Translations under genes and position numbers: made by a program
Source of the DNA: Actinoplanes flavus
GTDB lineage: Bacteria > Actinomycetota > Actinomycetes > Mycobacteriales > Micromonosporaceae
NCBI RefSeq assembly: GCF_017592555.1
Contig: NZ_JAGFNS010000006.1
Location: 188,432 to 252,431, forward strand
Reading direction: 5' to 3'
DNA: 64,000 bases
The notes under the pieces: generated by a model
The model's database searches: none
Told to the model about the DNA's origin: nothing
The model's input: the letters and a program-made list of their open reading frames with translations, nothing else
Shown here: positions 17,579 to 26,426 of the stretch, piece after piece
How the letters are laid out: each line of letters starts with the position of its first letter
Numbering within the stretch: position 1 is the first letter of the stretch

Positions 17579-18897
17579 GCGCCATGCGGGACACGCTGAG
17601 CTGGGCGCACGCGGCGGTCGAGGCCGCCGCCCGGGCCGGGGCCGAGCACGCCGAGGCCTATCTGGAGACCGGTCCGTCGACCCGGGTCACCGTGCACGGC
17701 GGCCGGGTCGGCGTCAGTAGGGGCGACCGGGCCGAGAGCGCGCTGCGGGTGTGGTGCGACGGGCGGTTCGGGCTGTATTCCGGCGAGGACCTGGACCCGG
17801 TGGAACTGGCCGCCCGCGCGGTCGCCGAAACCCGGCGGCAGGGTGTGCCGGGGACGGCGTTCCTGGCCGGCCCACAGGCCGAACCGACCGGCATCGCCGC
17901 TCCCAGCGTCCTCCCGGAGGACGACCGGACCTTCGTGACCCGGCTCGCCGACGCGGTCGCCGCTGATCCCGGCCTGGCCGGATGGCACCTCAGCGCCGGC
18001 CACGTGCGGACCGCTTTCCGTCGTACGCTGGTCAACTCCGCCGGACTCGCCGTCGAGCACCAGGCCACCGCCCACGACGTCTGGGCCTGGCTGGAGGGCT
18101 CGGCCGGCCACGTGAGGGTCGCCTGCTGGGCCGCGGATGCCGGCGAACTCGATGCCACCGGACTCGCCGCACAACTCGCGGACCAGGCCACCGACCTCAC
18201 CGACGACGGTCCCGCCGCCGAGGTTCCGAGCGGCCCGTGCACGGCCGTGCTGTCTCCCGCCGCGGCCGTCGACGTGGTTCGCAGCGCCGGTTCGCTGCTC
18301 CGCGCCGACAACGTTCTCGGTGACCTGCGCCCGCTCGCGGATCGGATCGGCCGCCGGATCGCCGGCTCCGCCGTGTCACTCATCGACGACGGACGCCTGC
18401 CCGGCGGCAGCCGTAGCCGTCCGTTCGACGACGAGGGCACCCCGACGGGTCGCACCGTCCTGATCGAGGGCGGCGTGCTCACCGGTTTCCTGCACACCCT
18501 GGAGACCGCGCACCGGCTCGGCCTGCCCGCGAACGGCAAGGCGGCCCGCACCTCGACCGCCAGGCTGCCCCGGCCGATGCCGTCCAACCTGTACTGCGCC
18601 GCCGGCACCGAATCCGAGGCCGAGCTGCGCGAACGGGTCGGGACCGGGCTGTGGATCACCAAGTTCGCCCGGCCCGGGCGCCTGGTCAGCAACACCGGCC
18701 GGTTCACCGCACTCGCCAACGGCCACTGGGTGTCGCCGCACGCGCCGCCGCGACGGGTCCGGCGAGTCCCGGTGACGGCGAACATCTTCCAGCTGCTGCG
18801 CAACGTGGTGGCCTGCGGCACCGACGTGGTGTTCGCCCCGCTGGCCGGCGGTACCGGTGCCCCGGCCATGCTCGTCGACGATCTGGTGGTGGGTTGA
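17575..18897 (+). CDS. TldE/PmbA-like protease subunit
   Basis: 440 residues from a GTG overlapping the tldD-like stop (GTGA); an ATG nine bases on is the alternative. It carries the PmbA/TldE fold (FDDEGTPTGRTVLIEGGVLTG near 285-305, then LVSNTGRFTALANGHWV) without the HExxxH motif, as expected for the non-catalytic partner. The pair with the upstream gene should form the TldDE complex. The N-terminal region AHAAVEAAARAGAEHAEAYLE matches the family opening. It sits between PEARL-like 3 and 4, so proteolysis is embedded in the assembly operon. Confidence 0.82.
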   Translation: MSAMRDTLSWAHAAVEAAARAGAEHAEAYLETGPSTRVTVHGGRVGVSRGDRAESALRVWCDGRFGLYSGEDLDPVELAARAVAETRRQGVPGTAFLAGPQAEPTGIAAPSVLPEDDRTFVTRLADAVAADPGLAGWHLSAGHVRTAFRRTLVNSAGLAVEHQATAHDVWAWLEGSAGHVRVACWAADAGELDATGLAAQLADQATDLTDDGPAAEVPSGPCTAVLSPAAAVDVVRSAGSLLRADNVLGDLRPLADRIGRRIAGSAVSLIDDGRLPGGSRSRPFDDEGTPTGRTVLIEGGVLTGFLHTLETAHRLGLPANGKAARTSTARLPRPMPSNLYCAAGTESEAELRERVGTGLWITKFARPGRLVSNTGRFTALANGHWVSPHAPPRRVRRVPVTANIFQLLRNVVACGTDVVFAPLAGGTGAPAMLVDDLVVG

Positions 18898-18910
18898 GTT
18901 GTGGCAGACG

Positions 18911-21277
18911 ATGGACCTGATCGCGGTCCGGGCGACCGGGTTCCCGATGGAACTGCTCGACGAGTTGCGTGCCCCCGAACTCGAACCGCACATGCGGGCG
19001 ATCCTCGACGCCGACGCGAATCTCGACGCTCTCGCTGAGCGGCTTCGCCAGGACCTCGCGGACACGATCAACAACCTGCGCCGTACCGGTGACCGCGTTC
19101 TGCTCCGGGAAGCCTCCCGGGCCCTGCGCCGGGTCAAATCCGGGGAACCCGTTCCGGAGGCCACCGTCGCGGTCCTCCCCACGACGACCGTCTGGAACGA
19201 CGCCCTGGCCGCCCGCGAGGAGCTGATCACCACTGCCCGGAAGGTGTTCGGCAGCCACCTCGAGCGGAGCCGGGGGGCCCTGCGCAAGGTGATGTCCCGG
19301 ACCGACGTACAGGAGGCGTTGCTTCTCCTCAGTCCGGCCGCGTACGACGCCGCCCGGCGCTACCTCGACGCCCCGGCGACCGCGCCGCGCACCACCCGGA
19401 CCCGGGAGATCGAGCGCCGGCTCGTCTCCTATCTCCAGCGACTGTGCGGCAAGAACGAGACGAACAGCTTCTTCGGCTCGATCAACTACGGCACCATCGA
19501 CACCTCCGCCGAGACGAGCCTGCGCATCGAGCGGGGGCCACAGCGGATCGCGGACCGGCATGTGCTGCCGGCCCAGTGGATGGTCGAGACGCTGGCCCGG
19601 ACCATGAGCGCCGACGAGTCACTGCGCCCGCATCTGCGGCCCCGGCGAACCTCCGGACGAGCGTCGGGGACCCTCGCCGTCGCTGTTCACGAACGGGCCG
19701 ACGGGCGCCGTACCGTCGCGGACATCGCCGCGGAGATCGGAACCGACCCGGCGACCGTGTGGACCGCCGTCGAAGAACTGACCCGTCGCCGGGCCGTCGA
19801 CGCCGGGCCGATCGTCCCGCCGGACCTCGCCGATCCCCTGGCCTGGCTGATCTCCTGGACCACCGCGCTGCCGAGCGACTGCACGGCACGGCGGGTGTGG
19901 CTGCCGATCCTGACCGGGATCGCCCAACTGCTGACCGCGTTCGCCCAGGCCGACGTGCGGGAACGGCGACGGCTGTTCGATGTCATCGAGGAACGGTTCA
20001 CCGACGTGTGCGGCCGGCCCGGGCGTCGCGAGGGCGGCAAGATGTACGCCGACCGCGGTCTGTTCTTCGAGGAGTGCCGCGGTGACATGACCGATGTCGT
20101 GATCGGCGGCCGCCTGGCGCGTGACCTGACCGAACGCCTCGAACCGGTGCTCCACCTCGCGCAGACCCACGGCATGCTGCGCTGGCGGCGCGACCAGCGG
20201 CAGGCGACCGCGCTGTGGCGGCACCTGGCCGGCGACCGCGACGAGGTGCCGGTCCACACCTATCTGCAGGCTCTCGCCGACGCCCCGCGGCACGACGAGG
20301 CGGACGAGTTGTCGGCCTTCGAGGAGTCGCTGCGCGGTCTGGTCGCGGAACGCTCGGACGGCCACGTCGCCAACCTGACCGGTTCGGATCTCCCCCGCCC
20401 GGCCCTGCCGGACATCCCCGACACCATGCACCTGACCTCGCTCGACGTGATGCTCGGCGCGACCGGCGAGGACGCGGTCGCCGCCGGCGACTACCAGTTG
20501 GTGATCGGCGAGATGCACCCGCAGCCGCTGTTGTGGGCCTTCCCGACCGGCCACTTCCTCACCGGCGAGCAGCGGGCGTCGATGCGCCGCACCCTGTACG
20601 ACGCGATCGCCGCCCAGCCCGGCGCGGCGACGGCCGCCACCATCGCGCACACCCGGTCCAGCAAGGTCTACCCGTACCCGCTGCCCGGCCACGAACTGGA
20701 ACTGCGCCCCCGGCTGGCCACCGCCGACGCCACCCCGGTGACCTCGGTCCGGATCCGCCGCCGCGGTGACGGTGTGTCCTGGTGGGCACCCGAGCACGGC
20801 TGGCTGCGCCTCTACGCCCCGCTGCGCCGCCGCGAGGACCGGCTCGACCCGGTCGCCCCGTTCGCGTTCCCGGCGCTCACCCTCCCCACCATCGACCTGG
20901 GAGAGCACACACCTCGCATCGTGGTCGACGGCGTGATCCTGCAGCGCCGTCGGTGGAAGGTGCCTGCCGCCGAGTTCGCGCAGCACCACGGCCGCACCGC
21001 CGACGACTTCGGGCACTACCTGGCCGCCTGGCGGGCCAAGGAACGCCGTGGGCTGCCGGCCCGGATCTACGTCAAGGTGGCCCACGAGACCAAGCCGGTC
21101 CACGTGGACTTCGCCGACGTCCTGCTCGTCGAGTTGCTGGACTCGATGGCCCGCGCCAGCGAGGTGCTGGTGTGCACCGAAGCCCTGCCCGACCCCCGCG
21201 ACCAGCTGTGGCTGAGCGGCCCGGAGGGCAGGCACTGCTGCGAATTCCGCACGATCGCGTGGAGGACCCCCGAATGA
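18911..21277 (+). CDS. LanB N-terminal-domain protein (PEARL-like) 4
   Basis: 788 residues from ATG 18911, which gives MDLIAVRATGFPMELL and aligns with the openings of the other four; a TTG at 18899 is an alternative, and neither has a strong ribosome-binding site. It contains KNETNSFFGSINYG near 180 (Glu for Asp and Ser for Pro compared with the others), a winged-helix module GRRTVADIAAEIGTDPATV near 270, GEMHPQPLLWAF near 532 and TKPVHVDFADV near 727. No elimination domain. Its altered block suggests a different aminoacyl-tRNA preference from the KNDT forms; that is inference. Confidence 0.75.
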   Translation: MDLIAVRATGFPMELLDELRAPELEPHMRAILDADANLDALAERLRQDLADTINNLRRTGDRVLLREASRALRRVKSGEPVPEATVAVLPTTTVWNDALAAREELITTARKVFGSHLERSRGALRKVMSRTDVQEALLLLSPAAYDAARRYLDAPATAPRTTRTREIERRLVSYLQRLCGKNETNSFFGSINYGTIDTSAETSLRIERGPQRIADRHVLPAQWMVETLARTMSADESLRPHLRPRRTSGRASGTLAVAVHERADGRRTVADIAAEIGTDPATVWTAVEELTRRRAVDAGPIVPPDLADPLAWLISWTTALPSDCTARRVWLPILTGIAQLLTAFAQADVRERRRLFDVIEERFTDVCGRPGRREGGKMYADRGLFFEECRGDMTDVVIGGRLARDLTERLEPVLHLAQTHGMLRWRRDQRQATALWRHLAGDRDEVPVHTYLQALADAPRHDEADELSAFEESLRGLVAERSDGHVANLTGSDLPRPALPDIPDTMHLTSLDVMLGATGEDAVAAGDYQLVIGEMHPQPLLWAFPTGHFLTGEQRASMRRTLYDAIAAQPGAATAATIAHTRSSKVYPYPLPGHELELRPRLATADATPVTSVRIRRRGDGVSWWAPEHGWLRLYAPLRRREDRLDPVAPFAFPALTLPTIDLGEHTPRIVVDGVILQRRRWKVPAAEFAQHHGRTADDFGHYLAAWRAKERRGLPARIYVKVAHETKPVHVDFADVLLVELLDSMARASEVLVCTEALPDPRDQLWLSGPEGRHCCEFRTIAWRTPE

Positions 21278-22551
21278 GCGGCCGCACCGGATACCTGGCG
21301 TTACTGCGCAACCGCGACTACACGCTGCTGTGGAGCGGACAGGTCACCTCGTCGATCGGTGATGCGATCTACGAGGTCGCGCTGATCTGGCTGGTGCTGG
21401 GCATCACTGATCAGAGCTATGCCGCGGTCGGGCTGGTGCTGGGCGTACGCCTGGGTGCCGGCCTGCTCTCCGGTCCGTTCGCCGGGGTCTACGCCGACCG
21501 CTGGCCCCGCAAGACCATCCTGGTGGCCGGTGATGTGGTCCGCGGCCTGCTGCTGCTGGTGCTACCGCTGTCGCACGTCACCGTGGGTCTGGAGGTGTGG
21601 CACGTCGCGGTGGTGGCCGGTGGGCTGACCATCGCCCGTACCTTCTTCAATCCGTCGTTGCAGGCCAGCATCCCGCAGTTGATCGCATCCGGTCAGCTCG
21701 CCTCGGCCAACGCGTTCCTGCATGCCGCCATGCAGACCATGTACGTGGTCGGCCCCGCCGCCGCCGGACTGGCCCTGGCCCACACCTCGGCGTTGTCCTT
21801 GCTGGTCGTGGACACGGTCACCTTCTTCGTGTCCGCCGCCACCATCGCCGCACTGCGGTTGCCGCACCACCGCCCGAAGGACGCGCCGCGCACCACGGTC
21901 CTGCACGACCTGGTCGACATGGTCCGCCAGGTGTACCGCATCCCGACCGTGTTCTGGTCGATCGTGCTGTTCGCGGTCGGCCTGCTCGCGGTGGCCGGCA
22001 CCCAGCGGATCGGTATGCCGGCCCTGGCCGACGAGGTGCTCGGCGGCGGCGCCACCGAGTTCGGCCTGCTGATGAGCGCGGTCGGCGCCGGAACCGTGGC
22101 CGGGTCGCTGGTGATCGGCCGGATCAACTACCGCAGCGACGCCCGGATGATGTTTCTCGGCTGGGTGGCCTGGGGCCTCTGCTTCACCCTGCTCGGTCTC
22201 AGCGGCCACCTGTGGATCGCGATCGCGATCGCCGCGCTGGCCGGGGCCGCCGAAGGCGTCACCGACGTCTGCGTCACCACCCTTCTCCAGAAGTCGGTGC
22301 CGGATCACCAACTGGGCCGGGTCTTCAGCCTCTTCTCGCTCACCGCGGCCGCCGGTGACGCCGGATCCAGCATCATCATCGGCCAGTCGCTGCGCCGCTG
22401 GAACACGGTCGGCGTGTTCGTGGTCAGCGGTCTCGTCGCCGCCGGTGTGGGTCTCGCCGGTGTGATCGTCTCCCGGCGCTGGCCGAATCCCGAACCCGAA
22501 CCGCCCGCTCTACGGGAACCCACCCCGCCCACCCCGGCCGTCAACAATTAG
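21274..22551 (+). CDS. MFS efflux transporter
   Basis: 425 residues, about 12 hydrophobic helices. The start LLRNRDYTLLWSGQVTSSIGDAIY and the loop AGVYADRWPRKTILV (motif A) are typical of the MFS_3/enterobactin-exporter-like group common in biosynthetic clusters. The ATG overlaps the PEARL-like 4 stop; the C-terminus is a proline-rich cytosolic tail. Probable export of, and self-protection from, the released small product. Confidence 0.85.
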   Translation: MSGRTGYLALLRNRDYTLLWSGQVTSSIGDAIYEVALIWLVLGITDQSYAAVGLVLGVRLGAGLLSGPFAGVYADRWPRKTILVAGDVVRGLLLLVLPLSHVTVGLEVWHVAVVAGGLTIARTFFNPSLQASIPQLIASGQLASANAFLHAAMQTMYVVGPAAAGLALAHTSALSLLVVDTVTFFVSAATIAALRLPHHRPKDAPRTTVLHDLVDMVRQVYRIPTVFWSIVLFAVGLLAVAGTQRIGMPALADEVLGGGATEFGLLMSAVGAGTVAGSLVIGRINYRSDARMMFLGWVAWGLCFTLLGLSGHLWIAIAIAALAGAAEGVTDVCVTTLLQKSVPDHQLGRVFSLFSLTAAAGDAGSSIIIGQSLRRWNTVGVFVVSGLVAAGVGLAGVIVSRRWPNPEPEPPALREPTPPTPAVNN

Positions 22552-22563
22552 GAGCAGCCTCTC

Positions 22564-23961
22564 ATGAATCAGGACGCCATCGTCCTCTGGATGCGCAACG
22601 GCCACGCCCGGACCGCCGCCCTGGTCGTGGCCACCCGGCTGGGCCTGCTCGAGCGCCTCTCCCGGGCCCCCGCCGACCGGGCCACCCTGGCCAGTGAACT
22701 CGGCATCACCCCGGCCGCGGCCCGCGTCCTCACCCAGTTCCTGCACGCCGGTGGCCTGCTGACCACCACAGCTCCGGGGACGTACGCCCTGACAGCCGGC
22801 GTGGATCTGGCCGCCCTGGACGAGGCCGGCCGGGACGTGGCGGAGAACTGGGCACTCGTCGGCGACGCCGCCGAACTGCTGCGCCACGGCAAGACCGACG
22901 ACCTGGCCCGGCTCTGGGCGGACATCCCGCCGGCACCGGCCGACACCACCGGTCCGGTCTGGGCGCTCGACACGATTCGGTACGGCTACCTGCGCTGCCG
23001 TGCGCTGAGCGCGGCCGTCGAGCTGGGCCTGCTCACCGCCCTGCGGGACGGCCCGCGCGGCGCCTCCGCGTTCGACGTCAACACCGACGGCGCCCAACTC
23101 GCCCTGGACACCCTGCACCACCTCGGCATCTGCGAACGTGACGGCGCCGAATACCGGCTCGGCACCGCCGCCGCGACCCTGTTCGGGTCGCCCCGAGCCG
23201 CGTCCGCGTTCGAACTCGCGGCCGGCCTGGCCCACGACTTCTGGTCCGCGCTCGGCGCCATGGACGAGGTGGCCCGCACCGGCGAACTCACCTTCGACCT
23301 CCAGGACCCGGTCGCCGCGAGCCGCTACTACCTGCGCTTGGCCCGCTACAACAGCCTGGTCTTTCCCGGGTACCTGAGGCTGGCCGAGACGGTCGCGACC
23401 GCCGTCGCCGGCCAGATCGGCAAGCCGGACGCCACCATCGTGGACGTCGGCACCGGCAGCGCGGTGTGGGCGGCCGCGTTCGCACGGACCTGGCCGTCGA
23501 GCCGGGTGCACCTGCTGGACCGGGCCTCGGTGCTGGCCCAGGCAAAGGCGAACATGACCCGGCTCGGAGTCGCCGACCGGGCCACCTTCGCCGAGAGCGA
23601 CCTGATCAGCGACGAATTCGGCGACGGAACCGCCGACGTGCTCATCCTCGGCCAGATCTGCCACACCCAGCCCGAGGCGACCCTGTCCGACCTGTTCCGC
23701 CGGTGCGCCGCCGCGCTCCGGCCGGGCGGGGTGTTGCTGATCGGCGACTCGGTGCTGGAGGACTCCGGAACCACCCCGGCCGGCTATCTCGACTTCGCCA
23801 TCAAGGAACTCGTCGGCACCGGCGGCGGCATCCTCACCGACGCGGAGTACCGCGAGTTGCTCGCCCAGGCCGGATTCACCGACGTGACCCTGCGCCGATT
23901 CCCCGAACTCGACGTCTTCGTCGCCGTCGTCGGAGAGAAGACTCTGGAGGTGACCCGGTGA
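22564..23961 (+). CDS. SAM-dependent methyltransferase with doubled N-terminal winged-helix region
   Basis: 465 residues, preceded by an AGGAG site. The SAM-binding motif VDVGTGSAVWAA is near residues 298-309, then VHLLDR and a PGGVLLIGDS motif near 395, as in plant-type O-methyltransferases. The family usually has one N-terminal winged-helix/dimerisation domain (about 100 residues). Here two such segments seem to occur in tandem: TAALVVATRLGLLERL at about 17-32 and LSAAVELGLLTALRDGP at about 149-165, each followed by an HTH-like stretch. Predicted O- or N-methylation of the peptide-attached or released amino acid. Confidence 0.75.
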   Translation: MNQDAIVLWMRNGHARTAALVVATRLGLLERLSRAPADRATLASELGITPAAARVLTQFLHAGGLLTTTAPGTYALTAGVDLAALDEAGRDVAENWALVGDAAELLRHGKTDDLARLWADIPPAPADTTGPVWALDTIRYGYLRCRALSAAVELGLLTALRDGPRGASAFDVNTDGAQLALDTLHHLGICERDGAEYRLGTAAATLFGSPRAASAFELAAGLAHDFWSALGAMDEVARTGELTFDLQDPVAASRYYLRLARYNSLVFPGYLRLAETVATAVAGQIGKPDATIVDVGTGSAVWAAAFARTWPSSRVHLLDRASVLAQAKANMTRLGVADRATFAESDLISDEFGDGTADVLILGQICHTQPEATLSDLFRRCAAALRPGGVLLIGDSVLEDSGTTPAGYLDFAIKELVGTGGGILTDAEYRELLAQAGFTDVTLRRFPELDVFVAVVGEKTLEVTR

Positions 23962-26426
23962 CCTGGCATCCCCTGTCCCGGATCGTGCTGCGCCGAACCG
24001 GGTTCCCGTTCGAGATCCTGGAACGCCTGGCCGTGTCCGACGGTCACACCATCGATGCCGCGGGCCAGGCTGAACTGCTCGCCGAGCGGGCCACCGGCAC
24101 CGCCCTGGCCGCCTTCCCGGGCGCGGTCTCCCGCGCTCGCGAGCAGGGCCGCGCGGACACCCTGCGGACGCTGTCCAAGCTGCGCCGAGTGGTGGCCACC
24201 GGCCGCCTCGACGCGCAGCGGCTGGCCTCCGCACGCCCCGCCCTTCCGGACGACCTCGCCGCCCTGCTCGACGACGTGGTCACGGCCCGGACCTCAGCCG
24301 CCGCGGCCGAAGCCCGGCTGCGCGGGACGGTCGGCGCCGCCGAGCCGGGACTTCGGGACGCGCTGCGCGCCGCCATGACCGACCGGCTGTTCGTGGAAGC
24401 GGTGTTCCTGTCCAACCCGGACATGTACGCGGCGACCATCGCTCCGCTGGTGGCCGACCCGGCCCGTACCCCGTCCACCGCTCTGCAACGCTCCGGCTGG
24501 TCGTACCTTCAGCGGTTCGCCGGCAAGAACGACACCGCGTCGTTCTTCGGCCCGCTCAATTACGCCTCGATCGTCGACGACGGCGATCCCGCCCGGGCTC
24601 CGCTGACCGTCGAGACCGAGCCCGGCCGGTGGCGGCGGCGTGAGGTGTTCGTCAGCTTCTGGGCGGTGCAGGCCCTGGCCGCGCGCATCACCCAGGACCC
24701 GCGGATCCGGCCGTGGCTCAAACCGCATCGCCACCCGATGGTCCGGTTCGAGCGCGCCGACGGCACCTTGACCGTGCACCGGGCAGGCACCGCGACCCCC
24801 CTGCCGGGCCGGCTGGCGGAGGTCGCCGCACTGATCGACGGGAGCCGCAGCGTCCAGGAGATCGCCACGAAGCTGGGGCAGCCCCTCGAACAGACGATGG
24901 TCGCGGTCGACAAGCTGGCCGCCGCCAACACGGTGATCCATGCGATCGAGATCCCATCCACCCGGTTCCATCCGCTCACCCAGCTGATCGAGCAGGTCAC
25001 CCGGCTCGACCCGAACTGCTCCGGCCGCGACCCGTGGCTCGCCGACCTGCACGGACTCGACGAGGTACGGCGCAAGCTGCGGGATGCGCCGTTCGCCGAG
25101 CGTCCCGGCCACGTCGACGAGCTGGACCGGCGATTCAGTGAGCTGACCGGCCGGCCGCCCCGACGTGGGGCGGGGGCCACCTACGCCGACCGGACCCTGT
25201 TCTACGAGGAGTGCGAGGGCACCCATCCGCGGTTCGAGTTCTCCGGGCCGTTCGCCGGGGATCTGCTGCGACGACTCGCGCCGATCATCGACCTGTCGGC
25301 GGCGCACTCCGGGCTGCTCCAGAACCACTACCGCACCCTGGGCCGGGCCCGATTCGACGCGCTCTCCCCGGACGGTACGCCGGTGCCGTACACCCGTTTC
25401 GCGCAGGTGGTGATGGCCGACCAACTGGCCGGCGAGCTGCCCAGCACCGACGACGCCGTGGAACGGTTCCGCGACCGGTTCGCCGACCTGGTCCGGGAGC
25501 GGTCCGACGGGCATGTGGCCGTGCTGAGCCGAGCGGACGTGGACGCGCTCGTCGACGGCATGCCGACTCCGGCGAACTGCCACGTGTCACCGGACATCAT
25601 GTTCGCGGCGCGGGATGCGGAGGCTCTCGCCGCGGGCGACTACACGCTCGTACTCGGCGAGGTGCACCAGGTCATCTACGCGTGGGGCTCGCAGCTCTAC
25701 TTCGACGAGCAGCGCGCCGTCACCGAAGCCGAGGCCGCCGCCCACGTGGCCGGCATGGACGACTACCGGGGCATGGCCATCGTGCTCACCGAGCGCAAGC
25801 ACAAGGGCCTGCTGCACGAGGTACTGCCCGGCACGTTCATCGAGGTCGCGGCGCCTGCCTCGGAGACTTCACCGGACCGGGTCGCGATCGCCGACCTGGA
25901 CGTGATCCCGGACGACACGACCGGGATCGCGCTGCGGCACCGGGACACCGGCGAGAAGTACGTGCTCTACATGGCCGGGGACGAGCAACTCCACCTGTGG
26001 ATGCTGGCCCTGCCGCGGGTGATGCCGATCGCCGTGCGCACCGACCCGGAACACACGCCGCGGATCACCCTTGGTGAGGCCGTTTACCAGCGGGAACGGT
26101 GGACCCTGCCGGTCGAGCGTCTGGGCGCTGACTTCGCCGATCTCGACGATGCGGGCCTGCTTCAGCGTGGTGCGAAGGTGCGGGCCGAACTCGGCCTTCC
26201 CCGGACGGTCTATCTGCACGTGGCCTCCGAGCCGAAGCCGTATTACGTCGATTTCCAGGCCCCGCTCGCCCTGCGCCTGCTCCAGCACCTGGTCCGGGCC
26301 AACACGTCGGTGACCTTCACCGAGATGCTCCCCGGACCGGACGGCCTGTGGCTGCAGGAGGACGGTGAACGGTTCTGCAGCGAGTTCCGGATGACGCTGT
26401 TCCGCTACCCGGACGGCTCCGAGTGA
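23958..26426 (+). CDS. LanB N-terminal-domain protein (PEARL-like) 5
   Basis: 822 residues, the longest of the five, starting GTG over the previous stop. It shows SRIVLRRTGFPFEILE, KNDTASFFGPLNYA near 188, a clear winged helix LIDGSRSVQEIATKLGQPL near 295, GEVHQVIYAWGSQLYF near 567, and PKPYYVDFQAPLAL near 759. The C-terminus FTEMLPGPDGLWL and the strand after it match paralogue 3. It lacks SpaB_C. It stands between the two methyltransferases, so its added residue may be the one methylated. Predicted peptide aminoacyl-tRNA ligase. Confidence 0.75.
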   Translation: MTWHPLSRIVLRRTGFPFEILERLAVSDGHTIDAAGQAELLAERATGTALAAFPGAVSRAREQGRADTLRTLSKLRRVVATGRLDAQRLASARPALPDDLAALLDDVVTARTSAAAAEARLRGTVGAAEPGLRDALRAAMTDRLFVEAVFLSNPDMYAATIAPLVADPARTPSTALQRSGWSYLQRFAGKNDTASFFGPLNYASIVDDGDPARAPLTVETEPGRWRRREVFVSFWAVQALAARITQDPRIRPWLKPHRHPMVRFERADGTLTVHRAGTATPLPGRLAEVAALIDGSRSVQEIATKLGQPLEQTMVAVDKLAAANTVIHAIEIPSTRFHPLTQLIEQVTRLDPNCSGRDPWLADLHGLDEVRRKLRDAPFAERPGHVDELDRRFSELTGRPPRRGAGATYADRTLFYEECEGTHPRFEFSGPFAGDLLRRLAPIIDLSAAHSGLLQNHYRTLGRARFDALSPDGTPVPYTRFAQVVMADQLAGELPSTDDAVERFRDRFADLVRERSDGHVAVLSRADVDALVDGMPTPANCHVSPDIMFAARDAEALAAGDYTLVLGEVHQVIYAWGSQLYFDEQRAVTEAEAAAHVAGMDDYRGMAIVLTERKHKGLLHEVLPGTFIEVAAPASETSPDRVAIADLDVIPDDTTGIALRHRDTGEKYVLYMAGDEQLHLWMLALPRVMPIAVRTDPEHTPRITLGEAVYQRERWTLPVERLGADFADLDDAGLLQRGAKVRAELGLPRTVYLHVASEPKPYYVDFQAPLALRLLQHLVRANTSVTFTEMLPGPDGLWLQEDGERFCSEFRMTLFRYPDGSE

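Noticed and set aside
9396..26426. Reading the LanB set as a lanthipeptide or thiopeptide cluster
   Set aside because: No SpaB_C elimination domain, no LanC cyclase, no cyclodehydratase or pyridine synthase is seen, and the peptide has no Ser/Thr/Cys core.
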